Under the pieces are notes generated by a model. That model ran no database searches and was not told where the DNA came from. It saw nothing but the letters and a program-made list of their open reading frames with translations. Positions 1 through 7,217 of a DNA stretch of 11,432 bases are shown piece after piece. Position 1 is the first letter of the stretch, and the number at the start of each line of letters is the position of its first letter. This DNA is from Bryobacterales bacterium (GTDB lineage Bacteria > Acidobacteriota > Terriglobia > Bryobacterales > Bryobacteraceae), in contig PLMF01000177.1 in assembly GCA_003142355.1 (NCBI GenBank), positions 1 through 11,432 on the forward strand, given 5' to 3'. The position numbers and the translations under genes are program-made.

Positions 1-326
1 GTTTGCGCCGGGTTGATGGAATCGAAGCTCAGGTGCAACCCCGGTTTGATTGGGCTGCGGCTGCCGTTTCCGCGGTTATGCATCTGGAATCTGCCGACCG
101 AGGCGGTCCTGCCGCCGGCGCCCTTCCATTGGAACGTGTCGACAACGAATAACGCATCGGACAGGTAGTCTGACTTCAGCGCCTCCCACGCATAGGGCGA
201 CATGGTCATGCGGACTTCATGAAGAACGCTGCCGTCGAACAGGTCCGCCGTCGTCGGGGTCTGGGCCAGCGCAGTCGCCTGCACTCCGAACATCGCGACC
301 AACAAGAGCTGCTTTCGGAATGCCAC
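1..326 (-). CDS. CotH kinase family protein, N-terminal part (runs off the left edge)
   Basis: Reading the minus strand from a GTG at 326-324 gives an open frame of 108 codons to the window edge. A strong AGGAGG ribosome site lies 7 nt before the GTG. The protein starts with a clear signal peptide (MAFRKQLLLVAMFGVQATALA, probable cut before QTP), so it is exported. The mature part begins 'LFDGSVLHEVRMTMSP' and later has 'GNGSRSPIKPGLHLSFD'. This pattern, a DLFD-x-x-x-LHE-hR start followed by a G-x-GSRS-x-x-KPG-h segment, is what I recognise from CotH-family proteins. CotH of Bacillus spores is a protein kinase, and many bacteria carry secreted relatives of unknown role. The active-site region lies beyond the window, so kinase activity cannot be judged. 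The gene is divergent from the TonB receptor gene. Family call fairly sure; function unknown. Confidence 0.72.
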   Translation of the reverse strand, partial: MAFRKQLLLVAMFGVQATALAQTPTTADLFDGSVLHEVRMTMSPYAWEALKSDYLSDALFVVDTFQWKGAGGRTASVGRFQMHNRGNGSRSPIKPGLHLSFDSINPAQ

Positions 327-456
327 CGCAATCCCTCCTGCGTCGTAGTGCACGTGCGTGGCCCAATACAAATACATGACATGCCTTAAGGCGCCTACGC
401 GGGTACCGGCAAAAGCTGCATTCATGTGCATTACTTTTGCCTGTTAGCCTGCCGCC

Positions 457-619
457 GTGGCGCAGGCACTCCTGCCGGCCGGTGTGCCCCCTGGGCCGGG
501 CACTCGTGCCGACGCTTTGGCTACGACGCTTTGTCGCGACCGCGAAAGCGTGTCGAGATGCCCGGCACGGGTCCGCAAACCGGAAGTCTCGACACTGCAG
601 GCACGAGTGCCTGCGCCAC
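457..619. repeat. Long imperfect palindromic repeat element (REP/MITE-like)
   Basis: The outer arms are GTGGCGCAGGCACTCCTGCC at 457-476 and GGCACGAGTGCCTGCGCCAC at 600-619. They are inverted copies matching at 19 of 20 positions. A second copy of the arm core, GGCACTCGTGCC at 499-510, is the perfect inverse of 600-611. Nearer the centre, GTGTCGAGA (550-558) pairs with TCTCGACAC (587-595), and CGCTTT (527-532) pairs with AAAGCG (545-550). The palindrome GTCGCGAC sits at 533-540. No coding capacity and no clear target-site duplication are visible at the ends. Nested stems like these suit a REP-like or MITE-like element, or a structured untranslated RNA. Only one copy is in this window, so its repetitive nature is inferred. 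Confidence 0.6.
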
Positions 620-662
620 AAAGCCGGGAACCCGCTTCCAATCTGGCCATACATGTGCTGAG

Positions 663-675
663 GTATTCTGAATAC
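663..675 (+). promoter_or_regulatory. Perfect 6-bp inverted repeat upstream of the TonB receptor gene, possible operator
   Basis: GTATTC-T-GAATAC is a perfect inverted repeat with a one-base centre. It ends 22 nt before the GTG start and 9 nt before the GGAGG ribosome site (685-689). TATTCT inside the left half could serve as a -10 box, giving a short leader with the ribosome site correctly placed. No good -35 box is seen. A repressor or activator site here is a guess from position and symmetry. Confidence 0.3.
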
Positions 676-697
676 ACGTATAACGGAGGCCAGTTCC

Positions 698-3600
698 GTG
701 GAATGGCTTTTGCGAGGCTTTCTTACCCTTCTCATTTCCAGCACTCTATTTGGCGCCGAGCACTACGGTTACGTCCGCTCCGGTAAAAAGGCCATTCCCG
801 GCGCTACCGTCACCGCATCGCTGGACAAGTTGAAGTTGGTGACCACCACCGACGAGAGTGGCATGTATATTTTCGATCTTCCCGAGTGGGGTAAGTGGGT
901 GTTTCAAGCCGAGATGTTCGGCTTTGCGCCGGCCCGCGAAGAACGGACCCTGATGGGCGCGGCGTCGGTCCTGGATTTCGACCTGGAACTACAGGCTGCG
1001 GGCGTTGCCGAAACCCCGGCCACGGCGCCCGCCGCCGGATTCCAGACGGTGGATGTGAAGGAGCAGGATGACAGCCAGGCGCTGATCGCACAGCAAATGG
1101 AAGCAGCCGTGGCTCCTCCCCCCACGGGCGATTCCGACGTCAACGGAGCCTTCCTGGTGAACGGAAGCCTCAGCAGCGGACTGCAGTCCGTCCAGCAGCA
1201 GAACTTCTTCGACCAGTTGGACCAGGATCAGACGATTGGCAAGAAAGAGAAGAAGGCCAAAGGCGATCTCGCGCCCGGCGAAAAACGCGCCAAGAAAGCC
1301 GCCAAGAAGGCCAGGAAGAAGAAGTCCCTGAGCGACACGGTGAACAGCTTCGGCGCCACCAAGCAGGCAAACCAGATTAAAGGCAACGTCCTGTACACCT
1401 TCCGCGACTCGGTGTTCGATGCCAGTCCCTACTCGCTCAGTGGCCAACCCCTGAACAAGCCAGGCTACTCGCAGAGCCGTATCGGCGCCGCCGCCGGCGG
1501 CCCGCTCCCGCGCAGCCCCCAGACCATCTTCTTCCTCAGTTTCGCGGCCCTGCGTGGCGATACGCCCTACGCCAACTTCGATACCGTCCCCACGGCGGAT
1601 CAGAGGAGCGGTAATTTTACAAAGCCCACGGTTGCCGGACCGCTAGTGCTCTACGATCCCATCAGCCATCTCCCGCTGGCCGGCAATATCGTGCCCGCCA
1701 ATCGCCTCGACCCAATCGCCACTCAGTTGCTCAACTACATCCCGCTGCCCAATCTGCCCGGCGGCGTCCAAAACTACCAGATCACCACGGCGGTGCCTCT
1801 CAACACCGCCGATTTCTCGGCCAAGCTCAACCATACGCTCAATGACAAGAACCGCTTCAGCCTGAGTTTCGCGATGCAGAGCCGCAACGGACGCCAGGCC
1901 CAACTCTACGGCTTCGAGGACAAGCTGGATGGGTTCGGCTGGCAATCGGAAGTGGGCTGGACGCATAACTTCGGGCCGCGCACCATCAACGCCTTTCACT
2001 GGGCGTTCAGCCGCAATCGCTCGAACTACCTTCCCTACTTCGCCAACGGTCCCAATGTGGCGGCCGCCCTCGGCATTCAGGGCACTTCGCCCGATCCCCT
2101 CAACTACGGCCCGCCCAATCTCTCCTTCACCAACTTCGGCAACATGACGGATGGCACCCCGTTGGTGAAGCGCGACCAGGCATCCGCGCTGCGCGATGCC
2201 GTGATCGTGGTGCGAGGACTGCACAGCCTGACCGTCGGCGGCGAATTCCGGCGCATTCAGAGCAATCCCATCACGGATACTTACGGCCGCGGCCTCTTCG
2301 TGTTCAGCGGTCTGCTGACCAGCGGATTCGACAACAACGAGCGCCTGCTGCCGGGCACCGGCTTCGATTTTGCGGATTTCCTCTTCGGTTTTCCGAACCA
2401 GGCCAAGGTTCGGTATGGAAGCTCCGCCAATTACTTCCGCTCGTGGGCGTCCAGCGCCTACGTGGTGGACGATTGGAAGGTCCGCTCCAACCTGTCCCTC
2501 AATCTGGGTCTGCGCTACGAGTATTTCTCGCCCTACACCGAGAAGTACGGCCGCATGTCCAACCTGGATCTGGCTTCCGGCGTCACCGGCGCGGCGGTGG
2601 TCACCCCGGGACAAAGCGGGCCTTACACCGGCGCGTTCCCGCCGGCGCTGATCGATGGCGACCGCAAGAATCTCTCTCCACGAGGGGCGATTGCCTGGCG
2701 CCCCACCCCCAAGAGACACATCATCGTGCGCGCCGGGTACAGCATCTTTTACAACGGCTCCATATACGGCGAACTGCCGGGCCATCTCGCGTCCCAGCCG
2801 CCATTTGCGCACAGCAACTCGATTATTGCCAGCCTCGACTATGCGCTGCGCCTGGCCACCGGTTTCACCAATGCCAGCACCAAGTTGATCGACAACAGTT
2901 TTGCCGTCGACCGGTCTTACAAGGACGGCTACGCGCAGACCTGGAATTTCGCCGTCGAACAGAATTTGAGCAAAGCCTGGGTGCTGGAATTGAGCTATTT
3001 GGGCACCAAAGGTACGCGGCTCGACGTCCAGCGCGCGCCCAACCGCGCGCTTCCCGGCTCGCCCTTGACCGCCGAGGACCGGCGTTTAATCGGCAACGCC
3101 GTCGGCTTCACCTATGAAACCTCCGACGGCAACTCGATCTTTCACGCCGGGCAGGCGCGGCTCACCCGCAAACTAAGCAAGGGACTCTCCGTCCAGGGGC
3201 TCTACACCTACTCCAAGTCGATCGACGATGCGTCCGTGTTGGGGGGAGGCGCCGCCGTCGTGGCGCAGAACGACAAGAACCTGCGCGCCGAGCGCGGCCT
3301 TTCCACTTTCGATCAACGCCAGTCGTTCAATCTGGCTTTCACGGAGCAATCGCCGGTGGGCAAGAAAGTGCCCCTCGCCAGCCCGGCCCTTACCGGCCTC
3401 CTGCGTTCGTGGATCCTGTCGGGAAACGTCGCCGCCATGAGCGGGCTCCCCTACACGGCGCGGGTTCTGGGGAACCTGTCGGATTCCGGAGGGAGCGGGA
3501 ATTTCGGGGCCAGCCGGGCCGACGCCACCGGCATCGGCGTCTCCGGCGGAAGCGGCTTCTTCAACAAGGCCGCATTCGCGCAGCCGTCGCTGGGCGCGTT

Positions 3601-3841
3601 CGGCAACGCGGGACGCAACACCATTCCGGGGCCCTCGCGGTTTTCCATGAATCTCGCGCTCACGCGCTCCTTCCACGCCACCGAGCGCCATCACATTGAA
3701 ATCCGCATCGAGGCCACAAATATCACCAACACGGCGACGTTTTCCAACTTCGGCACGGTGCTGAACGCCTTGAACTACGGCCTGCCCACCGTGGCGCAGC
3801 CGATGCGCACCTTCAGGGCTACTTTGCGCTACAAGTTTTGA
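698..3841 (+). CDS. TonB-dependent receptor, Oar-like, with carboxypeptidase-regulatory-like N-terminal domain
   Basis: Outer-membrane beta-barrel protein of 1047 residues, of the kind Acidobacteria carry in many copies. Such proteins are presumed to take up oligosaccharides, peptides or metal complexes using TonB energy; the ligand here is unknown. The GTG start is supported by GGAGG 8 nt upstream and by a signal peptide right after it (residues 1-20, cut near LFGA). Residues 22-98 form a carboxypeptidase-regulatory-like fold (IPGATVTAS...TDESGMYIFDLP). A linker follows, with a striking basic patch at 182-209. The barrel starts with motifs usual in this subgroup: SLSGQ (246-250), GGPLP (267-271) and VPTADQRSGNFT (297-308). 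The chain ends RATLRYKF; a C-terminal Phe is typical of proteins inserted by the Bam machinery. A classical plug domain is not obvious between the linker and barrel. It is followed after 14 nt by the VWA gene, so the two probably share a transcript. Confidence 0.88.
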   Translation: MEWLLRGFLTLLISSTLFGAEHYGYVRSGKKAIPGATVTASLDKLKLVTTTDESGMYIFDLPEWGKWVFQAEMFGFAPAREERTLMGAASVLDFDLELQAAGVAETPATAPAAGFQTVDVKEQDDSQALIAQQMEAAVAPPPTGDSDVNGAFLVNGSLSSGLQSVQQQNFFDQLDQDQTIGKKEKKAKGDLAPGEKRAKKAAKKARKKKSLSDTVNSFGATKQANQIKGNVLYTFRDSVFDASPYSLSGQPLNKPGYSQSRIGAAAGGPLPRSPQTIFFLSFAALRGDTPYANFDTVPTADQRSGNFTKPTVAGPLVLYDPISHLPLAGNIVPANRLDPIATQLLNYIPLPNLPGGVQNYQITTAVPLNTADFSAKLNHTLNDKNRFSLSFAMQSRNGRQAQLYGFEDKLDGFGWQSEVGWTHNFGPRTINAFHWAFSRNRSNYLPYFANGPNVAAALGIQGTSPDPLNYGPPNLSFTNFGNMTDGTPLVKRDQASALRDAVIVVRGLHSLTVGGEFRRIQSNPITDTYGRGLFVFSGLLTSGFDNNERLLPGTGFDFADFLFGFPNQAKVRYGSSANYFRSWASSAYVVDDWKVRSNLSLNLGLRYEYFSPYTEKYGRMSNLDLASGVTGAAVVTPGQSGPYTGAFPPALIDGDRKNLSPRGAIAWRPTPKRHIIVRAGYSIFYNGSIYGELPGHLASQPPFAHSNSIIASLDYALRLATGFTNASTKLIDNSFAVDRSYKDGYAQTWNFAVEQNLSKAWVLELSYLGTKGTRLDVQRAPNRALPGSPLTAEDRRLIGNAVGFTYETSDGNSIFHAGQARLTRKLSKGLSVQGLYTYSKSIDDASVLGGGAAVVAQNDKNLRAERGLSTFDQRQSFNLAFTEQSPVGKKVPLASPALTGLLRSWILSGNVAAMSGLPYTARVLGNLSDSGGSGNFGASRADATGIGVSGGSGFFNKAAFAQPSLGAFGNAGRNTIPGPSRFSMNLALTRSFHATERHHIEIRIEATNITNTATFSNFGTVLNALNYGLPTVAQPMRTFRATLRYKF

Positions 3842-3855
3842 CCGGGAGATCCAGC

Positions 3856-5937
3856 ATGTACAGGCTCGCAGCAACAGTCTTCCTGACGCTTTGCCTGGCC
3901 GGGCAGCAACCGGAGACCGCCACGTTCAAGACCACCACAAGGCTGGTGGTGGTGGATGTCTTCGTTCGCGCCAGGAACGGCAAAGCCCTCGATAATCTGA
4001 AGAAAGAAGACTTCACGCTTCTGGAAAACGGCAAAGCGCAGGAGATCGCGGTGTTCGAGTTTCAACGCATCGCCGACGAAACCGCGCAACCCGCCGTCCC
4101 CGCGGCGGCCCCGCCTCCCGCTCCCGCTCCCGCCATGGCCGCCCGAGCCAACGTCATCAATGTCCAAACGGCCGGCAAAGTTCAATACCAGGACAAGCGC
4201 CTGTTGGTGCTGTTCTTCGATTTCTCTTCCATGCAGCCCCAGGAACAGATCCGCGCGCAGCAATCCGCGCTGAAGTTTCTGGCGGAGCAGATGACCCCGT
4301 CGGACATGGTGTCCATCATGACCCTCGGCGGCGCTGTGCAAGTTGCCCAGGATTTCACCTCCGACCGCGATCGCCTGACCCAGGTAATCAGAAGCTTTCA
4401 CATCGGCGAAGCCAGCGAACTCGCCATCGAGGCCGATACCGGCGACCCCAATAGCGGCGAATATACCGGGGCCGCATTCATCGCCGATGAAACCGAATTC
4501 AACATCTTCAACACGGACCGCAAGCTGGCGGGCCTGGAATCCGCGGTCCGCATGCTGGCTCCGCTGCCCGAGAAGAAAGCTCTCATTTACTTCTCCGCCG
4601 GCATCCCCAAGACGGGCGTCGAGAACCACTCGCAGATCGAATCCACGGTCAACGCCGCCATCCGCGCCAACGTCTCCTTCTACCCCATCGATGCGCGCGG
4701 CCTGGTGGCGCTGGCGCCCGGCGGAGACGCCAGCAAGGCTGCCCCGCGCGGCACGCAGGTGTTCACCGGACAGGCCATCACCACCCAGAAGCAGAAATTC
4801 AACGACCAGCAGGAAACCCTTTTCACGCTCGCTGAAGATACCGGCGGCAAGGCGCTGCTGGATTCCAACGACCTCACCCTGGGCATCCAGCAGGCCCACC
4901 AAGACCTCGGCAGCTACTATGTGCTCGGCTATTACGACAACAGTCCCGTGGCCGATGGCAAATTCCGCCGCGTGCAGGTCGACGTTCCCAAGCAGTACCA
5001 GGCACAGCTTGACTACCGCAACGGATATTTCGCCGCCAAGGAATTCAACAAATCGACCTCCACCGACAAGGAGCGGCAACTCCAGGAGGCGCTGCTCCTC
5101 GGCGACCCGGTGACGGATCTGCCGCTGGCTCTGGAGATCAACTACTTCCGTCTGGTGGGCGACCATTACTTTGTGCCGGTGGCGGTCAAAATCGCCGGCA
5201 GCGAAATCGCCCTCTCGCGCCGCGGCGCCGGCGATACTACGGAATTCGACTTCGTCGGCCAGGTCACCGACGCCCGGGGGCAGGTCAAGGGCAACGTGCG
5301 CGATACTATCAAAGTCAAAATGGGCGAGGGCGCCGCACAGCTCGCCGGCAAGAACATCCAATACGACACGGGCTTTACGCTTTCGCCCGGCAAGTACCGC
5401 CTCAAGTTTCTGGCGCGCGAAAACCAGGGCGGCAAGATGGGCACTTTCGAGACGGACTTCGCCGTTCCCAACCTGAATGCGGATCGGGAGGGCCTGCGTG
5501 TCAGTTCGGTGGTCTGGAGCGGACAGCGCCAGCCCATCGCCGAGGCCATCGGCGCCGGCGCCAATCAGAAGTTCCTGGTCAACCATCCCCTGGTGTACGA
5601 AGGTCAGAAGCTGATTCCCAGCATCACACGAACCCTCACCAGTAAGCAGAACCTATACGTCTATTTCGAAGTCTACGATCCGGCGCAGCAGGCAGGCACC
5701 AAGAAGCCGCGCGTGGTGGCGGTCGTGAGCTTCTATCGCCAGGGCCGCAAGGCCTTCGAGTCGGCGCCGGTCGAGCTCAGCACGCTCTCGACAACCCGCC
5801 AGGGCACGCTGCCGGTGCAGTTCCAGGTTCCACTGACTACGCTGAAGCCGGGCCGATACACCTGCCAGGTGGACGTGATCGACGAAATCGCGAAGAAGTT
5901 CGAATTCCTGCGAGCGCCGCTGGTGGTTCTGCCGTAG
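3856..5937 (+). CDS. VWFA-related Acidobacterial domain protein, secreted
   Basis: 693 residues with a signal peptide (MYRLAATVFLTLCLAG). The ATG at 3856 is preferred because GGGAGA lies 7 nt before it and the signal peptide starts there. An in-frame TTG at 3838 overlaps the receptor stop codon but would add six polar residues in front of the signal peptide. Residues 26-70 form the usual lead-in strand domain (TTRLVVVDVFVR...DFTLLENGK). A proline/alanine linker (79-93) follows, then a von Willebrand A domain from about 114 to 285 (LLVLFFDFSSM, YFSAGIP, FYPIDARGL). The metal-site motif DxSxS reads D122-F-S-S-M, so the last serine is replaced. The segment YYVLGYY (354-360) and a C-terminal beta-rich domain complete the normal layout of this family. 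The family's function is not established; VWA domains generally bind proteins. Probably co-expressed with the receptor upstream. Confidence 0.87.
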   Translation: MYRLAATVFLTLCLAGQQPETATFKTTTRLVVVDVFVRARNGKALDNLKKEDFTLLENGKAQEIAVFEFQRIADETAQPAVPAAAPPPAPAPAMAARANVINVQTAGKVQYQDKRLLVLFFDFSSMQPQEQIRAQQSALKFLAEQMTPSDMVSIMTLGGAVQVAQDFTSDRDRLTQVIRSFHIGEASELAIEADTGDPNSGEYTGAAFIADETEFNIFNTDRKLAGLESAVRMLAPLPEKKALIYFSAGIPKTGVENHSQIESTVNAAIRANVSFYPIDARGLVALAPGGDASKAAPRGTQVFTGQAITTQKQKFNDQQETLFTLAEDTGGKALLDSNDLTLGIQQAHQDLGSYYVLGYYDNSPVADGKFRRVQVDVPKQYQAQLDYRNGYFAAKEFNKSTSTDKERQLQEALLLGDPVTDLPLALEINYFRLVGDHYFVPVAVKIAGSEIALSRRGAGDTTEFDFVGQVTDARGQVKGNVRDTIKVKMGEGAAQLAGKNIQYDTGFTLSPGKYRLKFLARENQGGKMGTFETDFAVPNLNADREGLRVSSVVWSGQRQPIAEAIGAGANQKFLVNHPLVYEGQKLIPSITRTLTSKQNLYVYFEVYDPAQQAGTKKPRVVAVVSFYRQGRKAFESAPVELSTLSTTRQGTLPVQFQVPLTTLKPGRYTCQVDVIDEIAKKFEFLRAPLVVLP

Positions 5938-5943
5938 GGGCAA

Positions 5944-6372
5944 TCACGCGGCGTCCCACGGATTGAGGATGGCGACGCCAAGACCGGCGAAATCCCTTAC
6001 GTTTCGCGTCACAACAGTCGGATTGTGCTCCAGCGCCGTGGCTGCGATCATGCCATCCGCCATATTTAAGGGAGTGCCTCGTAATTGACGTTCCCCGTGG
6101 AGCTTGCCCCATCGGTCGGCTATCGAGTACGTGACCGGCAGAATCCGCCCGCGAAACCGGAGCATCAAGTCCTTCTCGAACCACAACTCCAATTTGGTGC
6201 GCCGCTTGCCTTTTGGCAGAATTACAAATCCTCGCCTCAGTTCGCCGATGGACACGGCGCTCAGATAGAGCGACTCTTCGTCCTGGGAGTAAACCCACTC
6301 GCCGACGCGGGGCTCGGGACGAGTGCGAATGAGCTCGGATGGGATGTTCGTATCGAGCAGAAAGCCGCTCAC
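5944..6372 (-). CDS. vapC: VapC-type PIN-domain ribonuclease toxin
   Basis: 142 residues, normal length for a VapC toxin. PIN-domain toxins are metal-dependent RNases that cut tRNA, rRNA or mRNA when freed from their antitoxin. The expected acidic residues are all present: D7 in FLLDTNI, E44 in VSIGELRRG, D106 in NMADGMIAA, and the R-N-x-x-D end motif with D127 in VTRNVRDFAGLG. The start is a GTG (6372-6370) that overlaps the antitoxin stop by 4 nt (GTGA), so translation is probably coupled. The gene meets the VWA gene tail to tail with only 6 nt between stop codons. It appears intact. The target RNA cannot be told from sequence. Confidence 0.9.
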   Translation of the reverse strand: MSGFLLDTNIPSELIRTRPEPRVGEWVYSQDEESLYLSAVSIGELRRGFVILPKGKRRTKLELWFEKDLMLRFRGRILPVTYSIADRWGKLHGERQLRGTPLNMADGMIAATALEHNPTVVTRNVRDFAGLGVAILNPWDAA

Positions 6373-6617
6373 GCCAGGTCAACCGGGCGATCGGTAGTAG
6401 GCTGGCGGCTGAAATCGACGTCATCCGCAAGACCCCTCACGGCTTCGAATACCTCTCGCAGGCTCCTGCCGCGCACAGGTGCGGACACGTCGGCGGGAAT
6501 GTGGACAGCCTCTTCGAGCAAGCTGGCGGCATAGGTTGCAACTGGCGTTCCACGCATTGCGGCCTGACGGGCGAGTTCAGACTGAACCTCGGGTCTGATG
6601 TCAACGGTGATGGTCAT
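6369..6617 (-). CDS. vapB: VapB-type antitoxin
   Basis: 82 residues from the ATG at 6617-6615. This start is chosen over a longer upstream frame because GAGGGG lies 5 nt before it and the protein begins with a proper N-terminal strand (MTITVDIRPEVQSELARQ), like a ribbon-helix-helix DNA-binding antitoxin. The upstream 51 codons of the open frame read as low-complexity non-coding sequence. The C-terminal tail (ADDVDFSRQPTTDRPVDL) is acidic and then Arg/Pro-containing, as in VapB tails that wrap around the PIN toxin. Antitoxins of this kind neutralise VapC and usually repress their own operon. The 4-nt overlap with the toxin makes the pairing certain even though the exact VapB subfamily is not. 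Confidence 0.83.
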   Translation of the reverse strand: MTITVDIRPEVQSELARQAAMRGTPVATYAASLLEEAVHIPADVSAPVRGRSLREVFEAVRGLADDVDFSRQPTTDRPVDLA

Positions 6618-6636
6618 CGGCGCCCCTCTACAACCT

Positions 6637-6665
6637 AACCTACCGCCGCCCCCTTTTGAAGTCAA
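6637..6665 (-). promoter_or_regulatory. Candidate promoter of the first vapBC operon
   Basis: On the minus strand a TTGACT box (6665-6660) and a TAGGTT box (6642-6637) are 17 nt apart, fitting a housekeeping sigma-70 type promoter with a good -35 and a weak -10. Transcription would start near 6630, about a dozen bases before the antitoxin ATG. CAACCT (6631-6636) and AGGTTG (6680-6685) form a widely spaced inverted pair flanking the boxes, which could serve autoregulation. Support is by sequence match only. Confidence 0.38.
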
Positions 6666-6776
6666 GGAAACAGCGCTACAGGTTGACTGGCCCGCTATCC
6701 CCGAACCGCGCGCTTCCGGCTGGCGGACGACTGGCTCGGCGGGTATAGCAGCGATTGATCCCCGCTCCACCGCGAA

Positions 6777-7018
6777 TTAGTCCGGTTGCTGCTTTCGCCC
6801 AAGCCAAAGCAGCCGTTCGGCAAGCACAAGCGCATCAACCGGCCAAAACGCCTCGGGCCTGGGATGCTTGACTCCGGATATGCCCGAGATTGGCCTGCAA
6901 CTCAAAACCCGATCCATCCACTGTATCGGGATCGCGCTACGCCCTTGGACCGCGCCCAAAAGGGCTCCCGCTATGGCAGCATTTGTATCTGTGTCGCCCC
7001 CCACCACGACTGTACCAG
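6777..7018 (-). pseudogene. ADP-ribosylglycohydrolase family, C-terminal remnant
   Basis: The minus-strand frame ending at the TAA at 6779-6777 contains GGDTDTNAAIAGALLGA, the metal-binding C-terminal signature of ADP-ribosylglycohydrolases (DraG/ARH family). It is followed by CRP and PRPEAFWPVDAL-x-LAERLL, the family's usual end. These enzymes remove ADP-ribose from proteins or small molecules. Only the last third is present: the N-terminal catalytic helices, with their own metal ligands, are missing, and sequence upstream of about 7018 in this frame shows no likeness to the family before a stop. The remnant cannot be an active enzyme alone. It abuts a Sel1-type frame at a run of six G on the minus strand (6997-7002). 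It may be the tail of a gene lost by deletion. The family call is strong because two separate motifs occur in order. Confidence 0.78.
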
Positions 7019-7149
7019 CCGAGTGCCATGCTCCAGTCCTGCTGGACGCCAGCCCCGTTTCTGTAACGATCCCCAAGCTCGCGTGCCGCTGATCCGTCTC
7101 CGCCTTCGGCTTTCTTCTCGAGCTGATTTAGCGATTGTTGTGCTTCCAT
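6937..7149 (-). pseudogene. Sel1-repeat protein fragment, frame broken at the junction with the ADP-ribosylglycohydrolase remnant
   Basis: From the ATG at 7149-7147, preceded by GGGGAG, the minus strand encodes a helical segment followed by one Sel1-like repeat: ARELGDRYRNGAGVQQDWSM then ALGWYSR. This matches the Sel1 pattern of LG-x-x-Y-x-x-G-x-GV-x-QD-x-x-x-A-x-x-WY. Sel1 repeats are helical scaffolds for protein-protein contacts, normally in tandem arrays; here only one is left. After WYSR the frame loses all Sel1 character and stops at 6937, while the ADP-ribosylglycohydrolase remnant continues in the +1 frame. No signal peptide is seen in the fragment. It is most likely a leftover of a larger gene joined to another remnant, or a fusion with a one-base frame error. 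The gene lies 68 nt downstream of the broken nuclease-like gene and on the same strand. Confidence 0.6.
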
Positions 7150-7217
7150 TTCTCCCCGGCCATTCGATTCCTCAACGATGCCACGGAATCAAAGCGCTTT
7201 TAGACTAACGCTGACCT

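Larger units (their letters stand above)
327..697. other. Divergent intergenic region, 371 bp, no gene
   Basis: This gap lies between the CotH-type gene (minus) and the TonB receptor gene (plus), so it should carry promoters for both. Its centre is taken up by a 163-bp imperfect palindromic element (457-619). Several short open frames cross it on both strands. They are low-complexity Arg/Pro/Cys-rich translations of the GC-rich palindrome and show no family features, so I treat them as non-coding. No convincing -35/-10 pair was found for the CotH-type gene; the AT-richer stretch near 370-400 is the most likely place. Confidence 0.6.

Noticed and set aside
217..744. Minus-strand open frame of 175 codons across the palindromic element
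   Set aside because: It overlaps two better-supported genes at its ends, its product is Arg/Cys-rich low-complexity sequence, and much of it is translation of the palindrome.
1643..2812. Minus-strand open frame of 389 codons
   Set aside because: Antisense shadow of the TonB receptor barrel; no ribosome site or family features.
3829..5586. Minus-strand open frame of 585 codons
   Set aside because: It is the antisense of the VWA gene, produced by GC-rich codon bias; the product is repetitive in Gly, Ala, Val, Asp and Glu and matches no family, while the plus strand has a clear family match.
6598..6780. Plus-strand open frame upstream of the first vapBC pair
   Set aside because: It crosses the antitoxin start region on the opposite strand, has no ribosome site, and its product shows no domain.
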